Part shown: positions 10,794 to 21,405 of the stretch, in pieces
How the letters are laid out: each line of letters begins with the position of its first letter
How positions within the stretch are numbered: the stretch's first letter is position 1
Source: Lunularia cruciata
Lineage: Eukaryota; Streptophyta; Marchantiopsida; Lunulariales; Lunulariaceae
DNA length: 64,000 bases
Reading direction: 5' to 3'
NCBI GenBank assembly: GCA_948567375.1
Contig: OX419760.1
Span: forward strand, 6,634,001 to 6,698,000
Program-made: the position numbers and the translations under genes
The notes under the pieces: generated by a model
Seen by the model: the letters and a program-made list of their open reading frames with translations, nothing else
Told to the model about the DNA's origin: nothing
Databases searched by the model: none

Positions 10794-11700
10794 ATGGTGA
10801 TATGCTTGAGGTTATCATTGCCATGCAATAACAAATTAAGAACCTTATTCAATTGTTGGAAAAACGAGATCATCAACAACAAGAGCATGTAAAGAGAGCA
10901 CCATTTTGAGAAGAAGAAGAGTGAATCCAATTTTTGAAGCCCAAGGTATTTGAATAATCTCTGAAATGGTGGAGAATTTTGTGTTTGATTGCGAATGTTA
11001 TTTTGAAGCTACAAATCTTCAAAATGAACAAAAATGGATTCTCTTGGCTTCCAGCTAATTGGATGGAGGAGCAAAGATATGGTGGCAGTTCCAAGTGGAG
11101 TGAGCTAAATCGCAATTTGTTGCACCAATCTTAACATGAGCAAAATTCAAGAGTGCAATAATGAGTGAGCTAGCTATAAATGCCACACAAGCTGCACGAG
11201 ATAGGTTGGCAAAGTTGAAGCAGATTAGTCATGCAATTCCAAAACACCATCATGCAAATTCTAGATATACTAGAAGGTGAAGTTTTGGATCAATTTGTGA
11301 GGTGCTTGAAGTCACAAACCAAACTAAAGGTGATTATGCAAGAGCCAAAATACTTGGAGGAAGCCATATAGTTGGCTAAATGCTTTGATTCCTTGGTTGC
11401 AACAACTTGGTTTTGACCTTGATCTCCATAAAGCCTACCAATACACTACACATGGGTGGAGGAGCTAGCACCAATGGAGATTGATGCCATCCAATGGAGA
11501 CCACTTGGCACTACAAATTGAGAAATATTACAACAAAATGGTGGTTTTTTATTATCACCAAATTAGACATCGCATTAGTGAATGTCCACTCATGAATGGA
11601 TGACCTCAAAAAATCACCCAAATGGAGTTTGTAGAGTAGAATGATCAAGGAATTGAGGAATCCCAATAGGAGATTTTGAGCCAACTATTGTGAACTGATT
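10794..11700 (+). pseudogene. gag: B0 gag remnant
   Basis: Similarity to B gag (19145-20044) runs throughout, but every frame is broken by stops and indels. Recognisable pieces are the segment around 11010-11060 matching KQILLASSQLDG of B and the end near 11530-11640 matching the zinc-knuckle region (TATCACCAAATTAGACATCG at about 11552). The B slippery heptamer GGGAAAC is AGGAATT here. Confidence 0.75.
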
Positions 11701-11736
11701 AGTTCCAATGGGATTGAAGGCTAGGCCTAAGTAAGT

Positions 11737-13230
11737 TTGCTTCACTTGCAGTGTATGATATCTAATTGTGATTGTAGGATTTTAGTTCATTTTGGAAGTT
11801 TAGAGAATTGCATGTCCATGCAATTAGCAAAGGAATTAAGTAGTCCTATCAAGCTAGTAATTGGAAGTAGATTGATGATGGAAAATGATAGAAAGTGCTC
11901 TACATTTTGTACCTCACATCTATTACATTCAAGATTGGGAAGGAGTATGTGGAGTGTATGAGGTTTGTAGTGGTACCTCTACACTATGATCTTGTTCTAG
12001 GTTTGCCTTGGCTTGAACATCACAAGGTTCAATTTGATTGGACCCGACAACAAATTAAGTACAACACCAAGGTATGAATTTCTAATTAGGTTTTCTGACA
12101 CATTTGAGTAAGACACCTAAATATAGTTAGTCTTAAGATAGGAAGTTTGTCAAGGAAGCAGCCATAGAGTAAGCTTTGAAGGAAGATAAGTCCCAAGATG
12201 AGAAGTTTATCAATAAAGCAACCATAGAGGAAGCTTTGGAGAAAGATAAGTCTATTTTTGCATTGTGGATCAAGCCAATTATGCATAGAGAATTTGAAGA
12301 GAGCCAAAAGCCTCATCAAGCAATGGTTGATCAAATAGTTCAAGAGTTTTCAAATGTGTTTTTGGATGATCTACCAAAGGGATTACCCTTTGATTGTGAT
12401 AGGCCCTTCAAGATTGAGTTATTGCCAAGAAGTACTCACTTAGTAGACCAATCTATCAACTCTCACCAAAGGAGTTGGATAAGCTTCAAACAATACTAAT
12501 GGAGTTGTTGGAGAAGGATTTCGTATGACATAGTACATCTCTTTGGGGAGCACCGGTACTATTTGTTCCAAAGAAGGATGAAGGACTTTGCTTTTTATTG
12601 ATTATTGTAGCCTCAATAAACAAACAATGAAGAATGTATATCTCTTGCCCCAATTGATGACTTGCTCGATCAATTGAGTGAAGCATGATACTTCTCCAAG
12701 TTGGATCTTTGAAGCGGCTATTGGCAAATTCCCATCGATAGAGAGGATGTGCAAAACACTACCTTTTGCACAAGGTATGGACATTTTGAATGGAGAGTTC
12801 TACCTTTCAAGCTCACTAATACTCCAATAGTTTTCATGGATCAGATGCATTGGGTGTTGGATGGGCTATTGGATCGGTACATGGTGGTGTTCTTGGATTA
12901 TATCTTAATCTATAGTAAGATGGAGGTGAAACATAAAAATCACATGCAAGAGGTCCTAAGGCAACTATGACAATAGAAGTTTTACTACAAGAAGTCAAAG
13001 TGTACCTTTTGGTAGAAGGAAGTTACGTTCTTGGGTCATAAGATCTCATCAAAGGAGATCAAAATGGAAGAGGAGAAAATCAAGGCCATTATTGATTGGC
13101 CTACCTTGAAGGATGCTACAAAAGTAAGGGAATTTAATGGATTGGCAACTTTTTATTGGCAATTCATCCACTATTATGCTCAGGTGGCTGCACCATTGAC
13201 CGATCTCTTGGGGAAGATTGCAAATTGTTA
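11737..13230 (+). pseudogene. pol: B0 protease and reverse transcriptase remnant
   Basis: The protease region is visible at 11737-12077 (ENCMSMQLAKELSSPIK, YDLVLGLPWLEHHK), but the active-site aspartate region reads LVHFGSLEN, so D-S-G is lost. RT follows: [11 protein letters not shown] at about 12365, FVPKKDE at about 12565, [12 protein letters not shown] at about 12775 and FLDYILIYSK at about 12893, where FLDD has become FLDY. The frame changes repeatedly. At about 13231 the sequence jumps from the end of the RT connection straight to the last part of RNase H, so most of RNase H is deleted. Confidence 0.85.
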
Positions 13231-14831
13231 ATGGACCACAATCAACATCATTAATGGGAGGAACAATTACAATTGTTTGACCTCAAACTTGAGTACAAAC
13301 CTAGTCAATTCCATGTCCTCCCTGATGCCCTATCACAACAACTTGATTTGAAGTCTCTTCCTCTCATCATGATGGCAATTATGATGGTGTCCGTTGACTC
13401 CAAGCTCCAAATCAAGGTTAGGATAACTTTGCAGCAAGATCCTTCCTTTTGGATGGTATAAGGTCATCTTGCAACATATGAAAAGGAGTACAACACCTTC
13501 TCCTTCAAGAAAAGCCTTCTATTTTGTGAGAACTAGATCTATGTTCCAACCAAGGGTGATCTCCAACTTGTGCACCTTCAAGAAGCCCATGACTTACCAA
13601 TCACTCGTCATATGGCTGTGGACAAAACCTTGGGTACCCTACAATGCCCATGGTGGTAGCCCAACATGGCTTCTAGATGTTTGAGAAGTTGTCCAATCTT
13701 GTGAGAGCTGCAAAGCAACAAGGCTAGAAACCAAAAACTAAGTGGACTCCTTCAACCACCTCCCTATTTCATTCACTTGATAGGAACACTTGAGCTTAGA
13801 TCTCATCACATCCTTGCCCAAGACAAAGCAATGTCACACAAAAATTGTGGTGTTTGTGGATAAGCTTAGTAAGAAAATTCATTTGGCACTAACCTTTGAT
13901 ACATGGATGCTCCAACATTGGCCCAAATCTACTTCAATAATGTCTTCAAGCATCATGGGATACCTTGTGTACACATCTTTGATCGTGAACCTTGATTCAC
14001 TAGAAAGTTTTAACAAGCACTCTTCTAAATACTTGGTACCAAGCTTGCTTTGTCCATGGTCTATCATCCTCAAACTGATGGACAAAAAAAACATGCAAAT
14101 TGCACCTTGGAGGATATTCTTTGTGCTTTTGTCAATGTTCACCATACTAACTAAGATGAATATCTTGCAATTGTTGAGTTTGTCTACAATAATTCCAAAA
14201 AGGCAAGCACTAGATTCTCTCCTTTCTTCCTTAATTTTTGCCAACATTCCCTTGTTCTAGATTCCCTTCTTTCTTCTCCTCCATATCATATCACTCATAC
14301 TTCCACTTTCTTGACCACCATATCCCCATCCCTCCAACAAGCCAAATCTCATCTCCTTGTTGCTCAAAATGATCAAAAACAATATGCTAACCACCATTGT
14401 TGTGATCTTACTTTTCAACTCAATGATAAGGTCATGCTCTCCTCTAGTAACCTACCCCTCCCATTTGGTACCCAAGTTTGTAAACTTGCTCCTAGTTAGA
14501 TAGAACCATTTGATATCATCCAAATCATTTCTCCTATTGTTCATCGACTTGCCTTGTCATATCCAAATCCATCCTATCTTTCATATTTCAAAGTTGAAAC
14601 CCTTTGTTCCTAATCCATCTTATTTTTTCTCTTGTGTCCAACCTCCACTTCCTCCCGTCCTTGTAAACAATCATGAGAAGTATGAAGTTGATTGTATCCT
14701 TGCATGTTGTCACATTCCACAAGGCCGCAAACAACATATAGAGTACAAAGTCATCTAGAAAGGGTATCCCCTTCATGATGCCACTTGGGAATCTCTCTTT
14801 TTCATCTCTAGAATGCACAAAAAATAGTAGT
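13231..14831 (+). pseudogene. pol: B0 end of RNase H, integrase and chromodomain remnant
   Basis: The tail of RNase H appears as FDLKLEYKPSQFHVLPDALS at about 13276. The integrase HHCC region is at about 13560-13720, the core at 13790-14160 (LDLITSLPKTKQ, VFVDKLSKKIHL) with stops and shifts, and the C-terminal part at 14311-14758. The chromodomain can still be traced near 14670-14820 (EKYEVDCIL, then DATWES). Similarity to element B ends at about 14820. Confidence 0.8.
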
Positions 14832-14995
14832 CGGCAGTTTCTTGAGTTGAGTGATTAATCTTTTATGTGAGTTGAATGTGAATTGAATTGATTGATTGTG
14901 ACCCTTTAGAGTTTGTGTATGACTTCTCTATGAGTTGTACTTCTATAGTGTATGATGTTGACAGCAATGTATGTTGTGTAGCAATGCATATATGT
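14832..14995 (+). repeat. old LTR of the element-H family, last part
   Basis: It aligns with the end of H's 3' LTR on the coding strand: GGCAGTTT at about 14834, a run of GAGTTGA units, then TATAGTGTATGATGTTGACA at about 14945 and a final GTATGATA. The last bases correspond to CACGACA in H with only C-to-T changes. AGAT follows and also precedes the left piece at 3140, a possible target duplication. Confidence 0.7.
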
Positions 14996-15677
14996 ATGAT
15001 AAGATTAAATTAACATTAATGACAAAAGGTCAAAGAGTATTAGGTAGAGATGAAGATGTCCAATCAGTTCCAAAGCTTGACCAACAAGTGGAGCACAAGG
15101 AAGAATTGGATCAAGAAGGTGACAAGGAGATGCAAGGAGAGGCTACACCACATGCAATAGACCTCCTATTCCAACCAAAGAATTGGGTGTCCAAGATGAA
15201 GAACAAAAGCACCACCTCAAGTATATTCAAGAAGAAGATCTTTGGCCTAAAGTTCAATACAAAACTTCAACCCAAAGAAGAATAAATAGTTGAAATTGTA
15301 TATGAAGAAGAATTTGAAGTGGAGGGTTGGGCCAAAGACCCTTTACCAGAAGTGTGGACCAAAGTCATAGAAGGATTGGTTCAACCAACCCAATTTTTAG
15401 TGAAGGAAGGGGTACACTTCATGATTCATTAAGGGGGAGTAATATTACAACTCATGGAACTCTTACTTCCCCATAACCAATAGGAGTGCCCAAAGATCAT
15501 AGATATACACTAGCTTGGTACAAATTATGTATAAAGAAATTTATACCTAAAAGGAAAAGGAAGACCACACCAAGGAAGATGCCAAAGTCAAAGGAACTTT
15601 CCAAAGAAGAGGCTAAGAAGTTGAATGCACTAGTGTATTAGAACTACCAAGTCAAGAGGTAGGGTCAAGAGGTAGGG
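14996..15677 (+). other. unassigned relic with an open stretch
   Basis: A frame stays open over about 15001-15285. It is rich in lysine, glutamate and glutamine (DQQVEHKEELDQEGDKE, then LFQPKNWVSKMK) and partly continues after TAA. I do not recognise the family. The charged composition resembles linker regions of gypsy elements C and D, but I could not align it. It is interrupted at 15678 by an A-type LTR, and a similar lysine-rich stretch resumes at about 16780. Confidence 0.3.
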
Positions 15678-16760
15678 TGTAATACCATTGGCTAGACAGA
15701 TTATCTAGAGGTGGAAATTGGTTTGGTAATATCTTTAGGGATGTAGATTGGATAGAGGTATCACCAAATGAGTACTTCTATTTATAGAGCAAAGGCCAAA
15801 AATACCCAAAAAAGTTTAGAGCCAATTTCAGAGCCCTTATGTAATACCATTAGCTAGACATATTATATAAAGATGAAAATTGGCTTATCAGTATTTGGAT
15901 GGATGTTATAATGATGGTCTAAGTAGATCAGATAGAAGTGTCACCAAAAGAGTACTTCCATTTATAGAGAAAAAGCAAAAAATACCCTAAAACCTTCAAA
16001 GCCAATTTTGAAGGCCTAAATGGATGAATTAGGCCTAAAAAAATTGATCCCCACTCTTAAAGGGTAAAGTTATTGCCTTCCTCCTCCTTTTTTGTCTCAT
16101 CAATAGATTTCAATTGTACCTCACCCATGCTATTCTAAGCTTCTTACAAGAAGATTCTCCAAAGATTCCATTTGGTCAACCAAATTTGACAAGGATTGAT
16201 ATGTCACCAAGTGATATATTTGATCCAAGGGTGGAGTTCCTTTTGAGTGGATCCTTTTTGCTATATAATAAAGACAAGGTGCTCCTTTGGGGCATCATAG
16301 TATTAAGGGATGAAGCCTTGTGTTTCTCTTGGGGGTTCTCTTGTCTTCAGAATATTACACATAGATGGATGAATTAGGCCTCAAAAAATGGAAGATTCTT
16401 CCTTCCCTTTAGGAAATAGGCTTAGCTTTTTCCTCCCTATTTATCTTGACAAGAACTTTCTAATGGTACTTCATCCATGTTTTTTTGAGCTTCCTACAAG
16501 AAGATTCCCCAAAGAATCCCTTTTGGTCAAACTTATTTGACCAACCAAATAGGACAGTGGTTGATATTTCACCAATCCATGTAGTTAATCTAAAGGTAGA
16601 GCTTGCTAACATATCTCAAATCCATGTATTTGATCCAAGGGTGTAGGTTCTCTTGAGGGGATTCTCTTGCTACATAATAAAGACAAGGTGCTCCTTTGGA
16701 GCATCAGAGTATTGAAGAATGAAACCATGTGTTCTCTTTTGTTATCCTTGGAACATTACA
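15678..16760 (+). repeat. degenerate A-family LTR with duplicated parts
   Basis: Three blocks are visible. 15678-15839 starts TGTAATACCATTGGC. 15840-16359 starts again with TGTAATACCATTAGC and runs to the LTR end AATATTACA. 16360-16760 repeats the second half of the LTR and ends AACATTACA. The repeated start inside the LTR shows how the two half-copies in the U3 of element A may have arisen. No coding sequence is attached. Confidence 0.75.
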
Positions 16761-18450
16761 TAGCATTGTAGGCCCAAAAGTTGGAGGGAAGAACTTACAA
16801 AGAAGAGCGCATGGACCAGCTAGCACTTAAAATAAAGGAGAATTTGGATAAGAAGTTGACAAAAGTCAATCATAGTTATTTGTTAGAAATAATAGAGTAT
16901 GAAGAACATATCAAACTTCTTCTAAGGATTTTGAAGTGCAAAGGTAGTACCTTGCAATAGAGTGCTGCACCAAATGAACTTCTTTTCACTAAAGAAGGTA
17001 CATTCATACTAAAATAAAACCAAATTACTTCTTAATTGTAGATGTTACTCTTAGTTGTAGGCACTTAGAGTTGTAAATACTTTAGGAAGAGTGCACTCAA
17101 AGTTGTACATACTCTAAGAAGAGATACTTTGGAGTTGTAGGTCCAAAGGATGTAAATTAAAATTAGCTTTGAGGAAGGTCAGACATCTTCCTAACATTTA
17201 CAAGAAGATGCCTAATCAACTTGTAGGTGATTAGGATAAGATAGGATTTGGATCTTAAGTGTGTGATATAGGTAATAATAGAGTATTTTTTGTAATATAC
17301 TCATGCTCTTAAACCCTTTGGGGAAAAGTAGAAATTATGTTAAGGCTTTGGCTCCAAGACATTTGGGTTCATTTCCATACTTTTGAAATTTAGTAATTTT
17401 AGTAATAAGACTCTAAGCTTTTTGCCAAATTGTCTTTCCATTCTAAGTATTGATGAATTGTAGTAATAAGACCCTAAGTTCTTTGCCAAATTGTCTTTCC
17501 ATTCTAAGTATTGATGAATTTTTGTTTTGCATAGTGGTGAGAAATCTCATAGTATAGTAGTACTAGAGTATAGAGCGGTGGATTCACACTTGATCAAGAT
17601 GTGCAATTGTGAAGGGATATAATGAGTTAACCTTTGCATTAAGGAGTCAATTTGGATTTGGAGCATTGGAAGTACCACAAAATTGAAGGCTCATGCATTT
17701 GGCAAATAGGAAGACATCTTTGCAGATTTGCCTTTGGAGGGAAATGCAATACATCTTTATGGGGAAGGTGTACTACCCTTCCCCTCGGTGTACAAAGTCT
17801 TTGGGATGGGAGGGCATTTGGAATGAAGTGAGCCATCACCTTCAAGATTAATTTGGAATCTTTGTTATGACAATGATCTTTAATTTTCACTTTTCCATAG
17901 TGCACTATAGAGGGTGATACTAACCTCTTCTAGGAGTGAATCATGTACAAGAGGTCAAATAGGAAATAATAAAAAATTACACTTAATGGTATTTTCCCTT
18001 TACTCTTAGCCAATTTTGACTTATAGCCTCAAGGGAACAACTTATTCTTACCATTTTCACTATTACTAGATTGATATTAGGCCATCATATGCTTTTTGAT
18101 ACCATTGCAAATAAATAAACTCCTTGAAGTGGCTAAAGTGAGGTTAGATGAGGCAATGAATGTTGTGAGGGAATTAAGTACCAAAGGCATTAAAACCCCT
18201 TGTGATTTATGAGCACTTGTGAGGAATCAAAAGTGTGAAGTTGATTGGCACAAAACCAATGAGAGAAAAGCTCAAGGATAATTCAAGGTTTATTAATAAA
18301 AAATAGGTTAAATATCTGTTATTATTTTTTCTTCATGGAAAAATAATATTAGATATTGAATTGACACTTTGATGTTTTTCCTTCCAAAAAGGCAAATTTG
18401 GACTCAAGAATATAATTAGTTAGTTGTTTCAAACTTTGGCCCATCTAGCC
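16761..18450. other. unassigned DNA between LTRs
   Basis: No gene is recognised. 16780-16980 has a fairly open lysine-rich plus frame (KIKENLDKKLTKVNHSYLLE) interrupted by TAG. 17700-17830 has a short plus frame with PLEGNAIHLYGEGVLPFPS that ends at TGA. 17401-17520 contains two nearly identical tandem copies of a segment of about 60 bp (TTGCCAAATTGTCTTTCCAT in each). The rest is AT-rich. Confidence 0.35.
18446..18450. repeat. target site duplication of element B, left copy
   Basis: TAGCC precedes the 5' LTR of B and recurs directly after its 3' LTR at 24094-24098. Confidence 0.92.
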
Positions 18451-18520
18451 TGTAACAATATGGAGTTTAGTGACGAAGTTAGTCGGGCTTACAAAGTAGA
18501 GAATAAGACAAAATAGCCTA

Positions 18521-18742
18521 GAATATTCTAGAAGCATCTAAGAAGCTTCTTAGGAAGCTTCCCAACTAGTTAACTTGCGCCCTAAGCAGGTAGCTTCTAG
18601 AAGGAAGCTTCTAGAAGCTTCTAACTAGCTTAGCTTGCATGCCAAGTAGGCGGCTTCTAGAAGGAAGCTTCTTGAGAAGCTTCCTAGTTAACTTGGCTTG
18701 CACTCCAAGAAAGCGGCTCAAGGAAACTTCTTGAGAAGCTTC
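18521..18742 (+). promoter_or_regulatory. cluster of heat-shock-element motifs in the B LTR
   Basis: Alternating nGAAn and nTTCn units with 2-bp spacing define heat shock elements. Here GAATATTCTAGAA lies at 18521-18533 (three units) and GAAGCTTCTAGAAGCTTC at 18604-18621 (four perfect units). GAA-nn-TTC dyads also occur at 18542, 18554, 18664, 18676, 18723 and 18735, with TTCTAGAA at 18595 and 18655. All lie upstream of the TATA box. The same array is in the 3' LTR 5220 bp later. Heat-shock factors would be the predicted binders; induction by heat is an inference. Confidence 0.7.
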
Positions 18743-18761
18743 AAGGGTCTTGTATGCTACC

Positions 18762-18769
18762 TATAAATA
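18762..18769 (+). promoter_or_regulatory. TATA box of the B LTR
   Basis: TATAAATA lies about 20 bp after the last heat-shock-type dyad and about 105 bp before the LTR end. It is conserved in B0 at 10402-10409. Confidence 0.7.
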
Positions 18770-18874
18770 CCAAGGCCGAAGCTCATGCTAGGCATTCGGA
18801 GTTTTCCCTCATTCAAGTGTCCCAATGTGAGTTTCCATTCTCCTATTTCTCTCCTCGGTTTCGGTCGTTTACAT

Positions 18875-18886
18875 TGGTATCAGAGC
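18875..18886 (+). other. primer-binding site of element B
   Basis: TGGTATCAGAGC, one base after the LTR end, complementary to initiator methionine tRNA. Confidence 0.93.
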
Positions 18887-18895
18887 AGGAATGGG

Positions 18896-19111
18896 ATGGA
18901 TGGAATTTATGGACCACCAAATCCACTTCCGCCAAACCATTGGGACTTTCATGTCCAGATAGTACCAAAGCATCGTTTCACACAATTCATCACCTCACGC
19001 TTTGGGCAGGATTTTCTACATATGATCACCGTGTCACAGGAACCCTTGATACTTCCAGTTGTGACTTATGGAGAACGGTGGACGTGTTATATCTATGTGT
19101 TAATCAACTAG
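18896..19111 (+). CDS. leader ORF of element B, 71 residues, unknown function
   Basis: This intact frame runs MDGIYGPPNPLPPNHWD to CYIYVLIN before TAG. It starts 10 bp after the primer site and ends 33 bp before gag. Related frames exist in A, B0, E2 and the unrelated insert G, with a shared core of RFG followed by PLILPVVTYGE-x-W and a hydrophobic end. There is no transmembrane segment or recognisable domain. Conservation across families suggests translation or a constrained RNA function. It could act as an upstream ORF limiting gag initiation. Confidence 0.55.
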   Translation: MDGIYGPPNPLPPNHWDFHVQIVPKHRFTQFITSRFGQDFLHMITVSQEPLILPVVTYGERWTCYIYVLIN

Positions 19112-19144
19112 ATAAATTGAGGGTAGTGGATTAGGGTAGTAGCA

Positions 19145-20044
19145 ATGGCCGCAATACTAGATGTTATCCTTGCGATGCAACAACAAATCGAGCATCTTAC
19201 TTGATTGTTGGATGAACGAGACCAGCAACGACAAGAACAGATAGACAGAGTGCTAGTTCGAGATGGAGAAGATCGCATTCGATTTCCGAAACCCAAGGTG
19301 TTTGAAGGCAAGAATGTTCCAGGCACAGTGGAGAATTTTGTGTTTGACTGTGAACGTTACTTTGAAGCCACCAATCTTCAAGACGAGCGGAAACAAATTC
19401 TCTTGGCTTCTAGCCAGTTGGATGGCGTGGCAAAACTTTGGTGGCGATTCCGAGTAGAAAGAGCTGAACGACAAATTGTTACACCAATTTGGACATGGGT
19501 AGAATTCAAGGATGCAATACTTGGTCGATTTCAGACTATAAATGCCACCCAAGCTACACAAGATAAATTGGCGGAGTTGAGGCAGATTGGTTTGGTGAGA
19601 AGCTACATCACACAATTTCAGAATATCATCATGCAAATTCCAGATATCCAAGAAGGTGAAGTTCTGGATCGATTTGTGCGAGGATTGAAGTCACGAACCA
19701 GATTGGAGGTGACCATGCAAGAGCCACAGAACGTAGAAGAAGCCATGCAATTGGCTGAGCGTTTTGATTCCTTAGTTGCGACAACTTGGTCTCGACCTCG
19801 ACCTACACAAAACCTACTAGTACCACGAGTGGAAGAACCGGTACCAATGGAGATTGATGCTATCCAACGAAGACCACTTGGCACAGCAGATAGAGAGAGA
19901 TTACGACAAAATGAAGGTTGCTTTTATTGTCGCCAAGTTGGACATCGCATTGCTGAATGTCCACTTAGGAATGGGCGACCTCGACAAGTTGCCCAGATGG
20001 AGTTTGTGGAAAAGAATGATCAGGGAAACGAAGAATCCCAATAG
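19145..20044 (+). pseudogene. gag: element B gag, one early stop
   Basis: ATG at 19145 starts MAAILDVILAMQQQIEHLT, then TGA at 19202 (a CGA in the expected frame) and an open frame of 279 codons to TAG at 20042. The capsid-like core lies at about 19380-19760 (WWRFRVERAERQ, FKDAILGRFQTINATQATQ, LDRFVRGLKSRTRLEV). A CCHC zinc knuckle CFYCRQVGHRIAEC is at about 19920, and a basic tail follows. Gag would build the particle and package RNA. Restart after the TGA is possible but unproven. Confidence 0.93.
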
Positions 20045-21405
20045 GAGATTTCGAGCCGCGTACTGGGAGCTTGATTAGTTCCAAAGGGATTGAAGGCTCG
20101 ACCTATGAAAGTTTGCTTCACTTGCAAGGTACGATATCTAATCGGGGTTGTAGGATTTTGGTTGATTCTGGAAGTTCAGAGAATTGCATGTCTATGCAAG
20201 TAGCAAAGGAATTGGGTATTCCTATCAAGCCAGTGATTGGAAGTAGTTTGATGATGGCGGATGGTAGAAAAGGTTCTGCATTCCGTACCTCGCATCTTGT
20301 TACCTTCAAGATTGGGAAGGAGTATTTGGAGTGTATGAGGTTTGTAGTGGCACCGCTACACTATGATATCATTCTAGGTCTACCTGGGCTTGAACGTCAT
20401 AAGGTTCAATTCGATTGGACCCGACGTCAGATTCAAGTACAACACCAAGGTAGGAATTTCCGATTAGGTTGTCTGGCACCTTTGAGTAAGACACCTAAGA
20501 ATAGTCAGTCCCAAGATGGGAAGTTTGTTGAGAAGGTAGCCATAGAGCAAATCTGGAAGGGAGATGAGTCCCAAGATGGGAAGTTTGCCAGGAAGGCAAC
20601 CATAGAGCAAGCTTGGAAGAGAGATGAGTCCCTAGAAGGGAAGTTTGTTAATGAAGCAGCCATAGAGCAAGCTTTGGAGGAAGATAAGTCTATATTCGCG
20701 GTGTGGATCAAGCAGATTGCACAAGAACAATCTAAGGAGGGCCAAGTGCCGCATCAAGCAAAGGTTAATCAGATAGTTCAGGAGTTTGCAGATGTGTTTC
20801 CGGATGATCTGCCAAAGGGATTACCCTTTGATCGAGGTATGCCCTTCAAGATCGAGTTATTGCCAAGGAGTACTCCAGTGAGTAGACCAATCTATCGGCT
20901 CTCACCAAAGGAGTTGGAGGAGTTGCGAACAACACTTACAGAGTTGTTGGAGAAGGATTTCATACGACATAGTACCTCTCCGTGGGGAGCACCGGTACTA
21001 TTTGTTCCAAAGAAGGATGGAGGACTTCGTTTCTATATTGATTACCGTGGGCTCAATAAGCAAACCGTGAAGAATGCATATCCCTTGCCTCGGATCAATG
21101 ACCTGCTTGATCAACTAAGTGGAGCACACTACTTTTCCAAGCTGGATCTTTGTAGCGGCTATTGGCAAATTCTTGTTGAAGGAGAGGACGTGCAAAAGAC
21201 TGCTTTTCGCACAAGGTATGGACATTTTGAGTGGAGAGTTCTACCTTTCGGACTCACTAATGCTCCAGCAGTCTTCATGGATCAGATGCATCGAGTGTTG
21301 GAAGGACTATTGGATCGGTCCGTGGTGGTGTTCTTAGATGATATCTTAATCTATAGCAGGACAGAGGCAGAACATGTGAATCATGTGCAAGAAGTCCTAA
21401 GATGA
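20020..21405 (+). pseudogene. pol: element B protease and reverse transcriptase, up to first stop
   Basis: The frame opens at 20020, overlaps the end of gag and runs to TGA at 21403-21405. The protease core is [20 protein letters not shown] at about 20155, with D-S-G intact, then [14 protein letters not shown] linker with three imperfect repeats of SQDGKFVEK type follows (about 20510-20700). RT begins near 20790 ([12 protein letters not shown]) and includes [24 protein letters not shown] and the intact catalytic FLDDILIYS at about 21336. The stop is explained by CGA to TGA. Confidence 0.94.
20023..20029 (+). promoter_or_regulatory. putative -1 ribosomal frameshift site
   Basis: GGGAAAC lies in the gag frame as G GGA AAC, the X XXY YYZ pattern. 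Slipping back one base moves the ribosome into the pol frame, which is open from 20020 onward, while gag stops at 20042. Six bases downstream, TCCCA (20036-20040) can pair with TGGGA (20064-20068), a modest stem at the usual spacing. The same heptamer is known from primate retroviral gag-pro junctions. Activity has not been shown. Confidence 0.6.

Larger units (their letters stand above)
3434..14831 (+). mobile_element. element B0, decayed Ty3/gypsy chromovirus
   Basis: B0 is an old relative of element B (18451-24093) and has the same order: LTR, Met-tRNA-type primer site, leader ORF, gag, protease, RT, integrase, chromodomain region. It interrupts an H-family LTR, and its own 5' LTR is interrupted by element A (3484-10092). 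The 3' LTR is missing: similarity to B stops just after the chromodomain at about 14820 and H-family LTR sequence resumes. Part of RNase H is deleted near 13231. It cannot be autonomous. Confidence 0.8.
18451..18873 (+). repeat. element B 5' LTR
   Basis: It runs from TGTAACAATATGGAG to TCGTTTACA. The middle is built from imperfect repeats of AGCTTC-rich blocks (18521-18742), followed by a TATAAATA box. It differs from the 3' LTR at three transitions; two of the sites are CG in the 3' copy. Confidence 0.96.
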
